NCBI GenBank assembly: GCA_036170535.1
Contig: JAVHPJ010000028.1
Span: 3,587-67,586 of the forward strand
Direction of reading: 5' to 3'
DNA from: SSF53 sp036170535
GTDB taxonomy: Bacteria > Spirochaetota > Leptospiria > Leptospirales > Leptonemataceae
Length of the DNA stretch: 64,000 nt
Shown: piece after piece, positions 52,000 through 60,777 of the stretch
How the letters are laid out: every line of letters begins with the position of its first letter
Numbering within the stretch: the first letter of the stretch is position 1
Program-made: the position numbers and the translations under genes
The notes under the pieces: model-generated
The model's input: only the letters and a program-made list of their open reading frames with translations
Told to the model about the DNA's origin: nothing
Databases searched by the model: none

Positions 52000-52832
52000 C
52001 CGAGCGAGAGCGCGCTGCGGTTTGTTTCCTGGATGTAACTGTGACGGATCTGGAAAAAATAACTACGTCTTCGCCGGGCCAGAATTTGCCGGCCCTGAGC
52101 GGTCCATCGGTCCCCGCGTCCGGGGATCTGCCAGCCCTGGCCGCCGGGCTTGTGCATGAAGTCAAGAATCCTCTCGCGGCGATTCATATGCATCTGCAGC
52201 TGCTGGAAGGCTACCTGGAAGAAATCCAGGATCCGGAACTGCGCGACAAAACCAGTCGCAAGGTGCAACTGATCAAAAAAGAAATCCACGGACTCAATCA
52301 TACGTTGCACAGTTTCATTTCCATGCTGCGACCGCAGACGGTCGAAGCCGAGCGCGTAGTGGATTTGAACCGCTTGATTGAGGAAGTCGTGCAGCTGGTC
52401 GAGCCGCAGGCCCTGCGGGAAGGCATCGAGTTGCATTACACGTCCGGCGCCGCTGAGCCGATTAAGAACGTCGACCCCTCGTTTATCAAACAGACAGCCT
52501 TGAACTTAATCTTAAATTCGATTCAGGCTTTTCAGGAATCGAACGTGCCCTTTGAAGAACGGCGCATCGATGTTGAGACCGGACAGCGGGCGGAGCGCGT
52601 TTATTTTCGCGTGAGTGACAATGGTCCCGGCATGCCGGCCGAAATTCAGGAGCGCATGTTCGAGCCGTTTTTCTCCACGAAGAAAGGGAAAGGCAGCGGC
52701 CTGGGCCTGACCCTCGTGCAACGCATGATCGGCGAAATGGGCGGGCGTCTGGAAGTTCATAGCGCGCCGGGGCAGGGCGCGAGCTTTGCGGTGATACTCG
52801 ACGTGGAAGGTCCGCGCAGTCTCCCGGCCTGA
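51996..52832 (+). CDS. Soluble NtrB-like sensor histidine kinase
   Basis: The 278-residue protein has a short N-terminus without membrane helices or a PAS domain. HisKA follows, with His54 in LAAGLVHEVKNPLAAIHMHL, then HATPase_c (LNLILNSIQAFQES, SDNGPGMPAEIQERMFEPFF, GKGSGLGLTLVQRMIGEMGG). The GLVHEVKNPLA form of the H-box is typical of kinases that pair with NtrC-type regulators. With no sensor domain of its own, it must take its signal from a partner, possibly the VWA protein or a cytosolic binder. The GTG start overlaps the VWA stop; GTG 52041 is an alternative start. Confidence 0.88.
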   Translation: MTERERAAVCFLDVTVTDLEKITTSSPGQNLPALSGPSVPASGDLPALAAGLVHEVKNPLAAIHMHLQLLEGYLEEIQDPELRDKTSRKVQLIKKEIHGLNHTLHSFISMLRPQTVEAERVVDLNRLIEEVVQLVEPQALREGIELHYTSGAAEPIKNVDPSFIKQTALNLILNSIQAFQESNVPFEERRIDVETGQRAERVYFRVSDNGPGMPAEIQERMFEPFFSTKKGKGSGLGLTLVQRMIGEMGGRLEVHSAPGQGASFAVILDVEGPRSLPA

Positions 52833-52948
52833 GCGGGCCGGAGGCGGAGCAAGCCGATCCGTCCTCGAATTCAGCTTGCGTGACCCCGCGCGACCGAGGA
52901 CCCTGAGCCCGGACGTCAATCTGCAGCGATCCTGCGCGTAATTCTTTC

Positions 52949-54325
52949 ATGGCGAATTTCCTGATAATCGAAGATCAACCGGCGCAACGTTCTGCACTTG
53001 AAGAATTCCTGGGCGGCCTGGGTAAAAAGGGCGAGCATGTCGTTTACGCCGCGCCTGATCTGGAAATCGCGCGCACCGTGTTGGCCGACCGCCCCGTCGA
53101 TATCGTCGTAAGCGACCTGATGCTGCCCGACGGCGAAAGCATTGAACTCCTGCGCGAGGTGCGCGCCGCGCGCGGACGCGACATCCCCTTTTTGATTCTG
53201 ACCGGCCAACCGTCGATTGAGACGGCCATCGAGGCGATTCGCCAGGGCGCAACGGACTATCTGCTCAAGCCGGTCGACCTGACTTTGTTGAAGAAAAAAA
53301 TCGAGGCCCTGCTGGAAACCCAGCAATTGCGCGTCGAAAACAAGCAGCTCAAACAGCGCATCGCATCGGCCTTCCATACCGAAAACGTCATCGGCAATTC
53401 CGAGGCCTTGCGGCAGGCGCTGGACAAACTGCGTCAGATCGCTCCGGCGGATGTAACGGTGCTCATCGAGGGCGAAAGCGGCTCCGGCAAGGAGTTGATC
53501 GCCAACCTGATTCACGAAAATTCTCCGCGCGCCGGCAAGGCTTTTGTAAAGGTGAATTGCGGCGCGTTAACCAAGTCGATTCTAGAGTCCGAGCTCTTTG
53601 GCGCCGTAAAGGGCGCCTACACCGGCGCTGAACGCGATCGTCCAGGTTATTTTGAAGCGGCCAACGGCGGAACCATCTTCCTTGACGAGATCGCTGAAAT
53701 GGATCTGGAGAGCCAGGTCCGCCTCCTGCGCGTTCTGGAAGAGCGCGAGGTGGTGCGCATTGGTTCCACCCGGCCCATACCGATTGATGTGCGCATCATC
53801 GCCGCAACGAACCGGCGCCTGCTCGAAGCCGTGGATCGCGGAGAATTTCGCGAGGATCTGTATTACCGACTCGCGGTAATACGCATGTTTCTGCCGCCTT
53901 TGCGCGAGCGCAGCGAAGACATTCCGCTCCTGTTCAATCACTTCGTAACCCAGTTCAACGATCGCTATGGCAAATCTGTGACCGGCCTCGCGCCCGATTT
54001 GCTCGATTTTTTCAAAGCCTACGACTGGCCGGGCAACATTCGCGAGTTTCGCAATGTGCTGGAAGGCATGGTCGTGCTCGCCACCGACGATATTTTGCAA
54101 AAGACGGATTTGCCGCCGGAAATGCTGCGCGTTCCGCAGCGTCAGACGGGAAAAAGGTTGAGCGACAATATTACGCCTGGCGTTTCTCTGGAAGACTACG
54201 AAAAAGCGATCATCACGAAGAATCTGCTGTATCATCATGGCAATCGCGAGAAAACTGCGGCGTCGCTTGGAATCTCCGAGCGCACTCTATATCGTAAAAT
54301 CAAAGACTTCAACCTCGACGGGTGA
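52949..54325 (+). CDS. NtrC-family sigma-54-dependent response regulator
   Basis: The 458-residue protein has a receiver domain with Asp56 in DIVVSDLMLPDGESIELLRE. The AAA+ domain (about 140-370) has Walker A IEGESGSGKELI, the sigma-54 contact loop GAYTGA (a natural variant of GAFTGA), Walker B GGTIFLDEIAEM and the R-finger region. A Fis-type helix-turn-helix follows at the C-terminus (REKTAASLGISERTLYRKIK). It therefore activates RpoN promoters. It follows the cognate kinase gene by 116 bp with no obvious promoter. The lpxC promoter at 32459 is the only strong sigma-54 site noticed in the window. Confidence 0.95.
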   Translation: MANFLIIEDQPAQRSALEEFLGGLGKKGEHVVYAAPDLEIARTVLADRPVDIVVSDLMLPDGESIELLREVRAARGRDIPFLILTGQPSIETAIEAIRQGATDYLLKPVDLTLLKKKIEALLETQQLRVENKQLKQRIASAFHTENVIGNSEALRQALDKLRQIAPADVTVLIEGESGSGKELIANLIHENSPRAGKAFVKVNCGALTKSILESELFGAVKGAYTGAERDRPGYFEAANGGTIFLDEIAEMDLESQVRLLRVLEEREVVRIGSTRPIPIDVRIIAATNRRLLEAVDRGEFREDLYYRLAVIRMFLPPLRERSEDIPLLFNHFVTQFNDRYGKSVTGLAPDLLDFFKAYDWPGNIREFRNVLEGMVVLATDDILQKTDLPPEMLRVPQRQTGKRLSDNITPGVSLEDYEKAIITKNLLYHHGNREKTAASLGISERTLYRKIKDFNLDG

Positions 54326-54351
54326 CGCACTGCGTTCCCCATGCTCCGCTT

Positions 54352-55182
54352 ATGATCCATTCCGCCGCCGGCATTGTGCTTTCGCGCCGCAGCGCCGGAG
54401 AGAATGATCTTGTGGCGCGTGTGTTGTGCGTCGACGGCTCGACTCTGGAGTTGCGGGGCTTTGGCATGCGCGCCTCGAAGCGTCGTTCGCTCACGTTGTT
54501 CGAACCCGGATCCTTGATCGAGTTTCAATACTATTCCGCCGGAGACGGCGAAGCTTCCCTCAAAGAGGGCGTCGTTCGGGAACGTTTTGAAGAGTTAAAG
54601 TCGGCCTACGCCGGCGCCGCTGCGCTGGCGCATGTGCTGGAAAGCGCTTCCCAGGCGGCGCGCGGCGCGGCGGGCGCGGACCTGTATGCATTGCTTTCGG
54701 GAACCCTGGTGGAACTGGGTTCGCTTGCGCCGGTCTTTGAGACCCGCGACGCTGAAGGACTATTGCGCTTACACGCGCTGCTGGTCTTTTTTAAGGCGCG
54801 CCTGCTCATATTGCTTGGCGTCCTGGCGGATCCGCGCGCGTGTTCGGAATGCGGCGCGGAGCTAACCGAGGACGCCTTCTGGCCGCTGCCCGAAGCGCGC
54901 TTTGTCTGTCCGGCCTGCGCGCCGACGGCGAATCGCGAGGACGGCTGGATGGCGCGCATCATCGCCGATGCAACGCGACTGCGGTTCGAACGCTACTACG
55001 AACGCTGGCAGCCGGCGCTGTGGTCGATGCGCCAGGGCCTGCGGGCGCCGGCGGCTTTGCTGGAATTGGAGTTGCGACTGGAGCAGTGTCTGGCGGAATT
55101 CTCCGGCCGAGCCCTGCGCTCTTCGATCGAGTTTAAACGCGCCCTTGCGGAAGATCTTGACGCGTTCGGTGCGCAGGATTGA
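54352..55182 (+). CDS. recO: DNA repair protein RecO
   Basis: The 276-residue protein has the RecO plan: an N-terminal OB fold (SAAGIVLSRRSAGENDLVAR, VLCVDGSTLELRGFGMRASK), a helical body, and a four-Cys zinc site (ACSECGAEL and FVCPACAP). RecO loads RecA on SSB-coated DNA with RecR. I favour ATG 54352 (MIHSAAGIVLS); GTG 54322 overlaps the previous stop by 4 nt and is also possible. It is placed inside a signalling-to-metabolism run, probably cotranscribed with the sigma-54 activator. Confidence 0.85.
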   Translation: MIHSAAGIVLSRRSAGENDLVARVLCVDGSTLELRGFGMRASKRRSLTLFEPGSLIEFQYYSAGDGEASLKEGVVRERFEELKSAYAGAAALAHVLESASQAARGAAGADLYALLSGTLVELGSLAPVFETRDAEGLLRLHALLVFFKARLLILLGVLADPRACSECGAELTEDAFWPLPEARFVCPACAPTANREDGWMARIIADATRLRFERYYERWQPALWSMRQGLRAPAALLELELRLEQCLAEFSGRALRSSIEFKRALAEDLDAFGAQD

Positions 55183-55190
55183 ATTCGATC

Positions 55191-55403
55191 ATGCATCGCG
55201 CTATGCCAGCCTGGTTTGCATTGCTCCTGACGCTGGGTCTCTGTTTGGTTTCGCTGAACGCCGCACTGCGTCCTCGACAGAGCGGCGGACTCGATCAAGC
55301 CTTTCTGGAAACCCGGCGCGCGCTGGCGGCCGCGCTCATCGCCTTTAACCGTTCCGATCGCGTCCAGCCGGGCGCGCTCCCGCGCACGGAGGCGCCGCGA
55401 TGA
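55191..55403 (+). CDS. Small membrane protein between recO and the hydroxylase gene
   Basis: The 70-residue protein has one hydrophobic helix (AMPAWFALLLTLGLCLVSLN) followed by a basic, helical, Ala/Arg-rich tail. A TTG at 55179 overlapping the recO stop is an alternative start. Its stop overlaps the next ATG by 4 nt (55400), which is the main reason to accept it as a gene. The family is not recognised. Confidence 0.6.
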   Translation: MHRAMPAWFALLLTLGLCLVSLNAALRPRQSGGLDQAFLETRRALAAALIAFNRSDRVQPGALPRTEAPR

Positions 55404-56689
55404 ATCTTGAAACCTTAAATCCGATCGAACTTGCGGTTCCTGTATTCTTCTTGTTGATCGCCGTAGAATTCGTTTTTGGCAGGCTGCGCAAGCGCAACAG
55501 CTATCGTCTTAGCGATTCCATCAGCGATCTTTCCACCGGGTTGATTTTTTCGATAGCCGGCGTCGCCGTCACCGCGGCTTCGCTCTGGCTCTATGAACAC
55601 GCGCGCAGCGCCTTGTCTATTCAGACGCTGTTCGGTGCGCCTGCGATCAGTCTGACGGCGCCATTCTGGGCGTGGGCGCTTGTGTTTGTCGCGACGGATT
55701 TTATCTACTACTGGTTTCACCGCGCAACCCACGAGGTGCGCTTTTTATGGGCGTGTCACGTGACGCACCATTCGAGCGAAGAATTTAATCTTGCTGTCGC
55801 CTTGCGACAGAATTGTTTTCAGCGCGTATTCGAGTATTTGTTCTACATTCCGCTCGCAATCATCGGCGTTCCCTGGCAGATGTTTTTTATCTGCCACGGC
55901 GTCGTGAAGCTTTACCAGTTCTGGGTGCACACGCGTCACATCGGCAAACTCGGTTGGCTGGAGCGCTTCATGCTCACGCCGTCCCACCATCGCGTGCATC
56001 ACGGCCGCGATGCGCGCTACCTGGACTGCAACTACGGCGGGACCTTCGTGCTGTGGGATCGGTGGTTTGGATCGTATGTGGAGGAGACGACCGAGCCGCA
56101 TTATGGCATCATCAAGCCGCTCAGTTCTTTTGATCCCGTGCACGCCAGCGTCCATGAATACGTTGCCATCTGGCGCGATTTTTTCAGAACGCGCGGCTGG
56201 CGCGACCGCCTTGGCGTACTGTTTCGCCCGCCAGGCTGGCGACCGGCGGATCTGGGCGGCCCGCTGCCGCCGCCGGTTTTCGAGGCGGGCGATCGGCGTT
56301 TTGAACCCGCCCTCGGGCGCGGCGTGAAAGTTTATGCGGCCGCGCAGTTTGTCGTCCTGATCGCGTGCGTCTCCGTGTTCTTGAAATTCGCCCAGCGCGA
56401 TCCGGGCGCGCTTCTGCTTGCAATACTCGGCGCCGCACTCGTGCTTGCGCTCTGGTCTCTCGGGCGCCTGCTCGACGGCCGACGCGCGGCCCTGCGGATC
56501 GAGGGCTTGCGTCACGCCCTGACGCCGCCCGCGCTCTACGGCCTGGCGTTTTACTTCAGCCTGCCGGCGTCGGCGGCGCTGATTCTGGCGGTTATTGCGG
56601 CTGCGTCCTTACTCTGGACCCTCTGGTTGCGGCGCAGCGCCGGGCCTGCGGAGGCTGTGGAAGCCGCGGTCGACTCTCGCTTCGTTTGA
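55400..56689 (+). CDS. Sterol desaturase / fatty acid hydroxylase family protein
   Basis: The 429-residue membrane protein has the di-iron histidine boxes HRATH, HVTHHSS and HRVHHGRD, in the segments YYWFHRATHEVRFLWACHVT and LTPSHHRVHHGRDARYLDCN. About four helices precede and surround the boxes, and four more form a C-terminal extension of about 150 residues that ordinary members lack. The family hydroxylates or desaturates sterols, fatty acids or alkylglycerols. The NYGGTFVLWDRWFGSY motif after the third box fits alkylglycerol-monooxygenase-like members. It overlaps the small membrane protein gene by 4 nt. Confidence 0.88.
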   Translation: MNLETLNPIELAVPVFFLLIAVEFVFGRLRKRNSYRLSDSISDLSTGLIFSIAGVAVTAASLWLYEHARSALSIQTLFGAPAISLTAPFWAWALVFVATDFIYYWFHRATHEVRFLWACHVTHHSSEEFNLAVALRQNCFQRVFEYLFYIPLAIIGVPWQMFFICHGVVKLYQFWVHTRHIGKLGWLERFMLTPSHHRVHHGRDARYLDCNYGGTFVLWDRWFGSYVEETTEPHYGIIKPLSSFDPVHASVHEYVAIWRDFFRTRGWRDRLGVLFRPPGWRPADLGGPLPPPVFEAGDRRFEPALGRGVKVYAAAQFVVLIACVSVFLKFAQRDPGALLLAILGAALVLALWSLGRLLDGRRAALRIEGLRHALTPPALYGLAFYFSLPASAALILAVIAAASLLWTLWLRRSAGPAEAVEAAVDSRFV

Positions 56690-56735
56690 CGCGTCGACGC
56701 CCCGCACGGATACCGGCCACTGTTCCGGTACCGTC

Positions 56736-58637
56736 ATGCTTCGTACGCGCGTAATTGAATTTATTGACCGATCACTCGACCAACTTGGCGCCGTGTCCGC
56801 GCGTCCGCCCGTGCGCATCGAGTACGCCCGCGACGAGAAATTCGGCGACTACGCTTGCACGATTGCGATGGATCGCGCCTTTCGCGATGTTTACGCCGCG
56901 CTCAAGCCCGAGTTCAAAAATCCGCGCAATTTCGCCGAAGCCATCGTCCGCGCGCTGCAGTCCGACCCGGCCGCTCCCGCATTTTTTGAAGAAATCGATA
57001 TCGCCGGCGCCGGCTTTATTAACCTCAAACTCGCGCCCGCTGCGCTTTTTGAAGAAGCTCGGGCCGCACTGGCGAATCGCGCAGTTTACGGCGAAAGCAA
57101 ACGCGCCGCGCCCCGCAAAATCATCTTTGAGTTCGTGTCCGCCAATCCTACCGGTCCCTTGAACGTCGTATCGGCGCGCGCGGCCGCCCTGGGCGATTCT
57201 TGCTGCAACCTGCTTACAGCCTGCGGCGACGAAGTCTACCGCGAGTTTTACGTTAACGACTACGGTAATCAGGTCAATCTGTTGGGTCTCAGTTGTCTTT
57301 TGCGCGCGCTTGAGTTGGCGGGCTGCACTTTGAAATTTTCACAGAAGCGCAGCGCCGAGGCCGACGCGGCCGCCGCCCATGAAGACGAAGCCGAAACCTA
57401 TTCCTATCCGGACGGACCGGGTCTGCGCTTTCCGGCCGGCGGCTATCATGGCGAGTACATCATAAACGCCGTGCGTGCGGCGATCGCCGACGATCCGGCG
57501 CTGCAGCCGGCCGCGGGACTGATCGAAGAATTGCGGGCGCGATCTCGGGCGGAAGATCTGGCGGAAGATTTTCTGTCGGCGAACGGCTACGCCGATCAGG
57601 CGGAAACGTTTGGTCGAGCAGTTATGCAGCGCTTTATCGCTTCCCAGCGCGCCGATCTCGAACGTTTTCGCGTACGCTTCGACAATTTTTACAGCGAGCG
57701 CAGTTTGCACGAGTCGGGCGCGGTGCTCGCCGCAGCGGAAGCGCTGGGCGAGCATGTGTTCGCCCTCGAGGGCAAGCGGCTATTTCGCAGCACTGAATAC
57801 GGCGACGACAAGGATCGCGTTATCGTCCGCGCCGACGGTCGGCCCACGTATCTTCTGGCGGACATCGCCTACCACAAGACGAAGCTGGATCGCGGCTTTG
57901 ATCAGATATTGAACATCTGGGGACCCGATCATCACGGGTATATCAAACGGCTGGCGGGAGCAGTGCAGGCCCTGGGCGCAAATCCCGAACAGTTTCGCGT
58001 CCTGATTGCGCAACAGGTGAATTTGCTGGATCGCGGCGAAGAAGTCAAAATGAGCAAGCGCGCCGGCAAGCTCACGCCCATGTCCGCGATTCTCGATGAG
58101 ATCCCCGTAGACGTCTCGCGCTACTTCTTTGTGATGCGGAGCTTCGACGCGCATCTGGACTACGATCTCTCCGAAGCGCGCGATACGAGCGAAAAAAATC
58201 CGTACTACTATGCAGCCTACGCCCATGCGCGCATTCGTTCAATTTTTCGCAAAGCGGCTGAGCGCGGCCTGGTTTCCGCCGACGCGGACCCGGGTAAGTG
58301 GGCGGCTGCGGACGGCGCCGCCCTGACTCCCGAGCGTCGCCGCTTGCTGGCCCTTGCCGCGCGTTTTCCTGAGGAAGTCGCCGATGCCGCGTCTGCGCTC
58401 GAACCGCATCGCTTGATTACCTTTCTCTACGAGCTGGCCAGCGCCCTGTCGCGTTTTTACGGCCCCCGCGAGAACCGGGTTATTGAACAGAGCCCGGAAA
58501 CGGCCGCGATTCTGCTCGCCATTCTGGATGCGGTTTCGGTTTGCTTGAAGAATGGCCTGCGCCTGCTGGGCATGGAAGCGCCGGAGAGCATGACGCGTGA
58601 GATCGAAGGCGAAGGCGAAAAAGAAGGCGCAGGCTGA
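56736..58637 (+). CDS. argS: Arginyl-tRNA synthetase with altered HIGH motif
   Basis: The 633-residue enzyme should charge tRNA-Arg. It has the N-terminal additive domain 1 (about 1-115), the class I catalytic domain and a C-terminal helical anticodon-binding domain (DALTS-like FLYELASALSRFYGPRENRV). The normal signature NPTGPLHVGHAR is replaced by NPTGPLNVVSARAAALGD: positions 143-146 are Asn-Val-Val-Ser instead of His-Val-Gly-His. KMSKRAGK (Lys438) is intact, as are the YFFVMRSFDAHLDYDL and NPYYYAAYAHARIRSIF segments. ATG 56736 gives the standard N-terminus (MLRTRVIEFIDRSLDQLG). Its 3' end overlaps the next gene by 41 nt. Confidence 0.93.
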   Translation: MLRTRVIEFIDRSLDQLGAVSARPPVRIEYARDEKFGDYACTIAMDRAFRDVYAALKPEFKNPRNFAEAIVRALQSDPAAPAFFEEIDIAGAGFINLKLAPAALFEEARAALANRAVYGESKRAAPRKIIFEFVSANPTGPLNVVSARAAALGDSCCNLLTACGDEVYREFYVNDYGNQVNLLGLSCLLRALELAGCTLKFSQKRSAEADAAAAHEDEAETYSYPDGPGLRFPAGGYHGEYIINAVRAAIADDPALQPAAGLIEELRARSRAEDLAEDFLSANGYADQAETFGRAVMQRFIASQRADLERFRVRFDNFYSERSLHESGAVLAAAEALGEHVFALEGKRLFRSTEYGDDKDRVIVRADGRPTYLLADIAYHKTKLDRGFDQILNIWGPDHHGYIKRLAGAVQALGANPEQFRVLIAQQVNLLDRGEEVKMSKRAGKLTPMSAILDEIPVDVSRYFFVMRSFDAHLDYDLSEARDTSEKNPYYYAAYAHARIRSIFRKAAERGLVSADADPGKWAAADGAALTPERRRLLALAARFPEEVADAASALEPHRLITFLYELASALSRFYGPRENRVIEQSPETAAILLAILDAVSVCLKNGLRLLGMEAPESMTREIEGEGEKEGAG

Positions 58638-58974
58638 AGCGAAAAAGCCGGCGCCTGAATCTCGGAAAAATAGCGTCTTTTTCGAGCGCGTTCTGGAAAT
58701 CCTGAAACAGATCCCGCGCGCTCGTGTTGCGACTTACGGCCAGGTGGCGCGAATGGCGGGAAACCCGCGGGCGGCTCGCCAGGTGGCGTGGATTCTGTCT
58801 TCCTCTTCACGACGTCACAGCCTGCCCTGGTTTCGCGTGATCAATTCGCGCGGAACCATTTCGCTGCCCCCGGGCGCCGGATTTGAGGAACAACGGCGAC
58901 GTCTTGCGGCCGAGGGCGTCGCACCGGACGCCAATGGAGTCTATTCGCTCAAGGAACGCCAGTGGCGCAAATAA
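58597..58974 (+). CDS. Alkyltransferase-like protein (MGMT/ATL family)
   Basis: The 125-residue protein has a basic Lys/Ala-rich N-terminus of about 24 residues and then the DNA-binding domain of O6-alkylguanine transferases (ARVATYGQVARMAGNPRAAR, QVAWILSSSSRRHSLPWFRV, INSRGTIS). The reactive Cys of PCHR is Trp here, and the next residue is Phe: PWFR. It therefore cannot accept alkyl groups and should act as an ATL that flags alkylated guanine for nucleotide-excision repair. GTG 58597 lies inside argS (41-nt overlap). The MATE gene begins 1 bp after its stop. Confidence 0.85.
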   Translation: MRSKAKAKKKAQAEAKKPAPESRKNSVFFERVLEILKQIPRARVATYGQVARMAGNPRAARQVAWILSSSSRRHSLPWFRVINSRGTISLPPGAGFEEQRRRLAAEGVAPDANGVYSLKERQWRK

Positions 58975-58975
58975 A

Positions 58976-60298
58976 ATGGAATTTTCCCGCTATCGTCGCA
59001 TACTGACCCTTGCCGCGCCGATCATCGGCGGCATGGCTTCGCAGAACCTGTTGAATCTTGTCGACACGGCCATGGTGGGGCATCTGGGCGCGCCCGCCCT
59101 CGCCGCCACAGGCATAGGCGGCTTCACGAACTTTCTCGCCATTGCTCTGATTCTGGGCCTGTCCAGCGGCGTGCAGGCCATTGCGGCCCGCAGGCTGGGC
59201 GAGGGCAAAACAGAGTTCGCAGCTCAGCCGCTGCACGGCGGCATCTTGATTTCGCTCGGTTTTGGTTTGCCGCTCACACTGCTGCTCGCGTGGCTCGCGC
59301 CGTATTTTTTTCCGTATCTGAACGCCGATCCCGAAGTCATCGCGCTCGGCGTACCGTATCTTCAGGTCCGATTGATTGCGGGCTGCATGGTCGGCGTGAA
59401 TTTCTCCTTTCGCGGTTTCTGGAATGGCGTACAACGTTCTTCGATTTACATGACGACGCTCGTGGCGATGCACATCACGAACATCTTTCTGAACTGGGTC
59501 TTCATTTTTGGCAATCTGGGAGCGCCCGCGTACGGCGTGTACGGTTCCGGCCTGGCCACTTCGATTGCAGTGACCTTTGGGACTTTGCTTTATGCGGCGC
59601 TGAGTCTGCGCGACGCGCGCCAGTTCGGATTCCTCCGGGCACCACCCACGCTCGAATCCCTGCGCGTGCTGGTGCGTCAGTCCCTGCCGTCCGGGATGCA
59701 ACAGTTATTCTTCGCCGGGGGATTGACGGCGCTTTTCTGGATCATCGGCAAGGTCGGCACGCACGAGCTGGCGGCGGCCAACGTCCTCACGAATTTGATG
59801 TTGGTGGCCTTCTTGCCCGGATTGGGCCTTGGGCTGGGCGGCGCGAGTCTGGTCGGCCAGGCCCTGGGCCGCGGCGACGCCGCCGACGCGAAACGCTGGG
59901 GTTGGGATGTGGCGCGAACCGGCGCCGCGCTTCTGGGGCTGATCGGCCTGCCGATGGTATTGTTTCCGGAACTGCTCCTCGCCGTGTTTATCAACGATGC
60001 CGCGGCCCTGGCCCTTGCTGTCGTACCACTGCGGTTGGCCGGACTGGCGATGGCCGTCGAGGGGGTCAGTTTCGCACTCATGAATTGTTTGCTCGGCGCA
60101 GGCGACAGCCGGCGCGTCATGCTCGTATCCATCAGCCTGCAATGGGGGCTGTTCTTGCCGGCGGCGTATGTGGCCGGCCCGCTCCTTGGCGCCGGGCTGC
60201 TCGGCATCTGGCTGATCAACCTCGCGTATCGCATGTTGTTGGCCCTCAGTTTTTACGTCGCCTGGCGCGGCGGCCGCTGGTCGAAGATCAGCGTATAA
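58976..60298 (+). CDS. MATE-family multidrug exporter (NorM/DinF type)
   Basis: The 440-residue protein has twelve predicted helices in two similar halves. It carries MATE signatures: RRILTLAAPIIGGMASQNLL, NLVDTAMVGHLGAPALAATG, GFTNFLAIALILGLSSGVQA and ARRLGEG in the first half, with GGASLVGQALGRGDAADAKR in the second. It should export cationic drugs or metabolites in exchange for Na+ or H+. ATG 58976 lies 1 bp after the previous stop. About 126 bp then separates it from pntAb. Confidence 0.92.
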   Translation: MEFSRYRRILTLAAPIIGGMASQNLLNLVDTAMVGHLGAPALAATGIGGFTNFLAIALILGLSSGVQAIAARRLGEGKTEFAAQPLHGGILISLGFGLPLTLLLAWLAPYFFPYLNADPEVIALGVPYLQVRLIAGCMVGVNFSFRGFWNGVQRSSIYMTTLVAMHITNIFLNWVFIFGNLGAPAYGVYGSGLATSIAVTFGTLLYAALSLRDARQFGFLRAPPTLESLRVLVRQSLPSGMQQLFFAGGLTALFWIIGKVGTHELAAANVLTNLMLVAFLPGLGLGLGGASLVGQALGRGDAADAKRWGWDVARTGAALLGLIGLPMVLFPELLLAVFINDAAALALAVVPLRLAGLAMAVEGVSFALMNCLLGAGDSRRVMLVSISLQWGLFLPAAYVAGPLLGAGLLGIWLINLAYRMLLALSFYVAWRGGRWSKISV

Positions 60299-60424
60299 CC
60301 CGGAGTGTCACGGGCGCGGCGGGGCGCACGCCGGCGCCGGGGCGAATGACTTGACGGGGCCCGGCAGAGGCCGACTTTGACCCGATTCGCGCAGGACGCG
60401 TTACGATCTGGAGTCCTCGGACGT

Positions 60425-60739
60425 ATGGAACAACCGATTCTCGTAGCTATTAGCATTTTCACGCTTTCGATTTTTCTCGGAGTCGAACTCATCAGCAAGG
60501 TGCCGCCCACGCTGCATACGCCCCTGATGTCGGGCTCGAATGCAATTTCGGGCATTACCCTGGTCGGCGCGCTCGTAAGCGCGGGCAGCCTGGACCAGAC
60601 CACGCTCTTCACGCTGTTCGGCGAAGACTATGGCCTGAATTCCGTGCTGGGCGTCCTGGCCGTCATTTTCGCCACGATTAACGTGATCGGCGGCTTTCTC
60701 GTAACAGACCGCATGTTGCGCATGTTCAAGCGCAAATAA
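60425..60739 (+). CDS. pntAb: NAD(P) transhydrogenase membrane subunit alpha-2
   Basis: The 104-residue protein corresponds to the membrane part (domain IIa) of the proton-translocating transhydrogenase when the alpha subunit is split. It has three or four helices and the conserved VPPTLHTPLMSGSNAISGIT. LGVLAVIFATINVIGGFLVT and the final TDRMLRMFKRK also match. The NAD(H)-binding alpha-1 subunit, which normally sits directly upstream, is absent; a MATE gene is there instead. A possible promoter (TTGACC, TACGAT) lies about 30-50 bp upstream but is weak. Confidence 0.9.
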   Translation: MEQPILVAISIFTLSIFLGVELISKVPPTLHTPLMSGSNAISGITLVGALVSAGSLDQTTLFTLFGEDYGLNSVLGVLAVIFATINVIGGFLVTDRMLRMFKRK

Positions 60740-60777
60740 GCGCGCGTTCTTATCAACAGACTTCAACGGAAACGATA

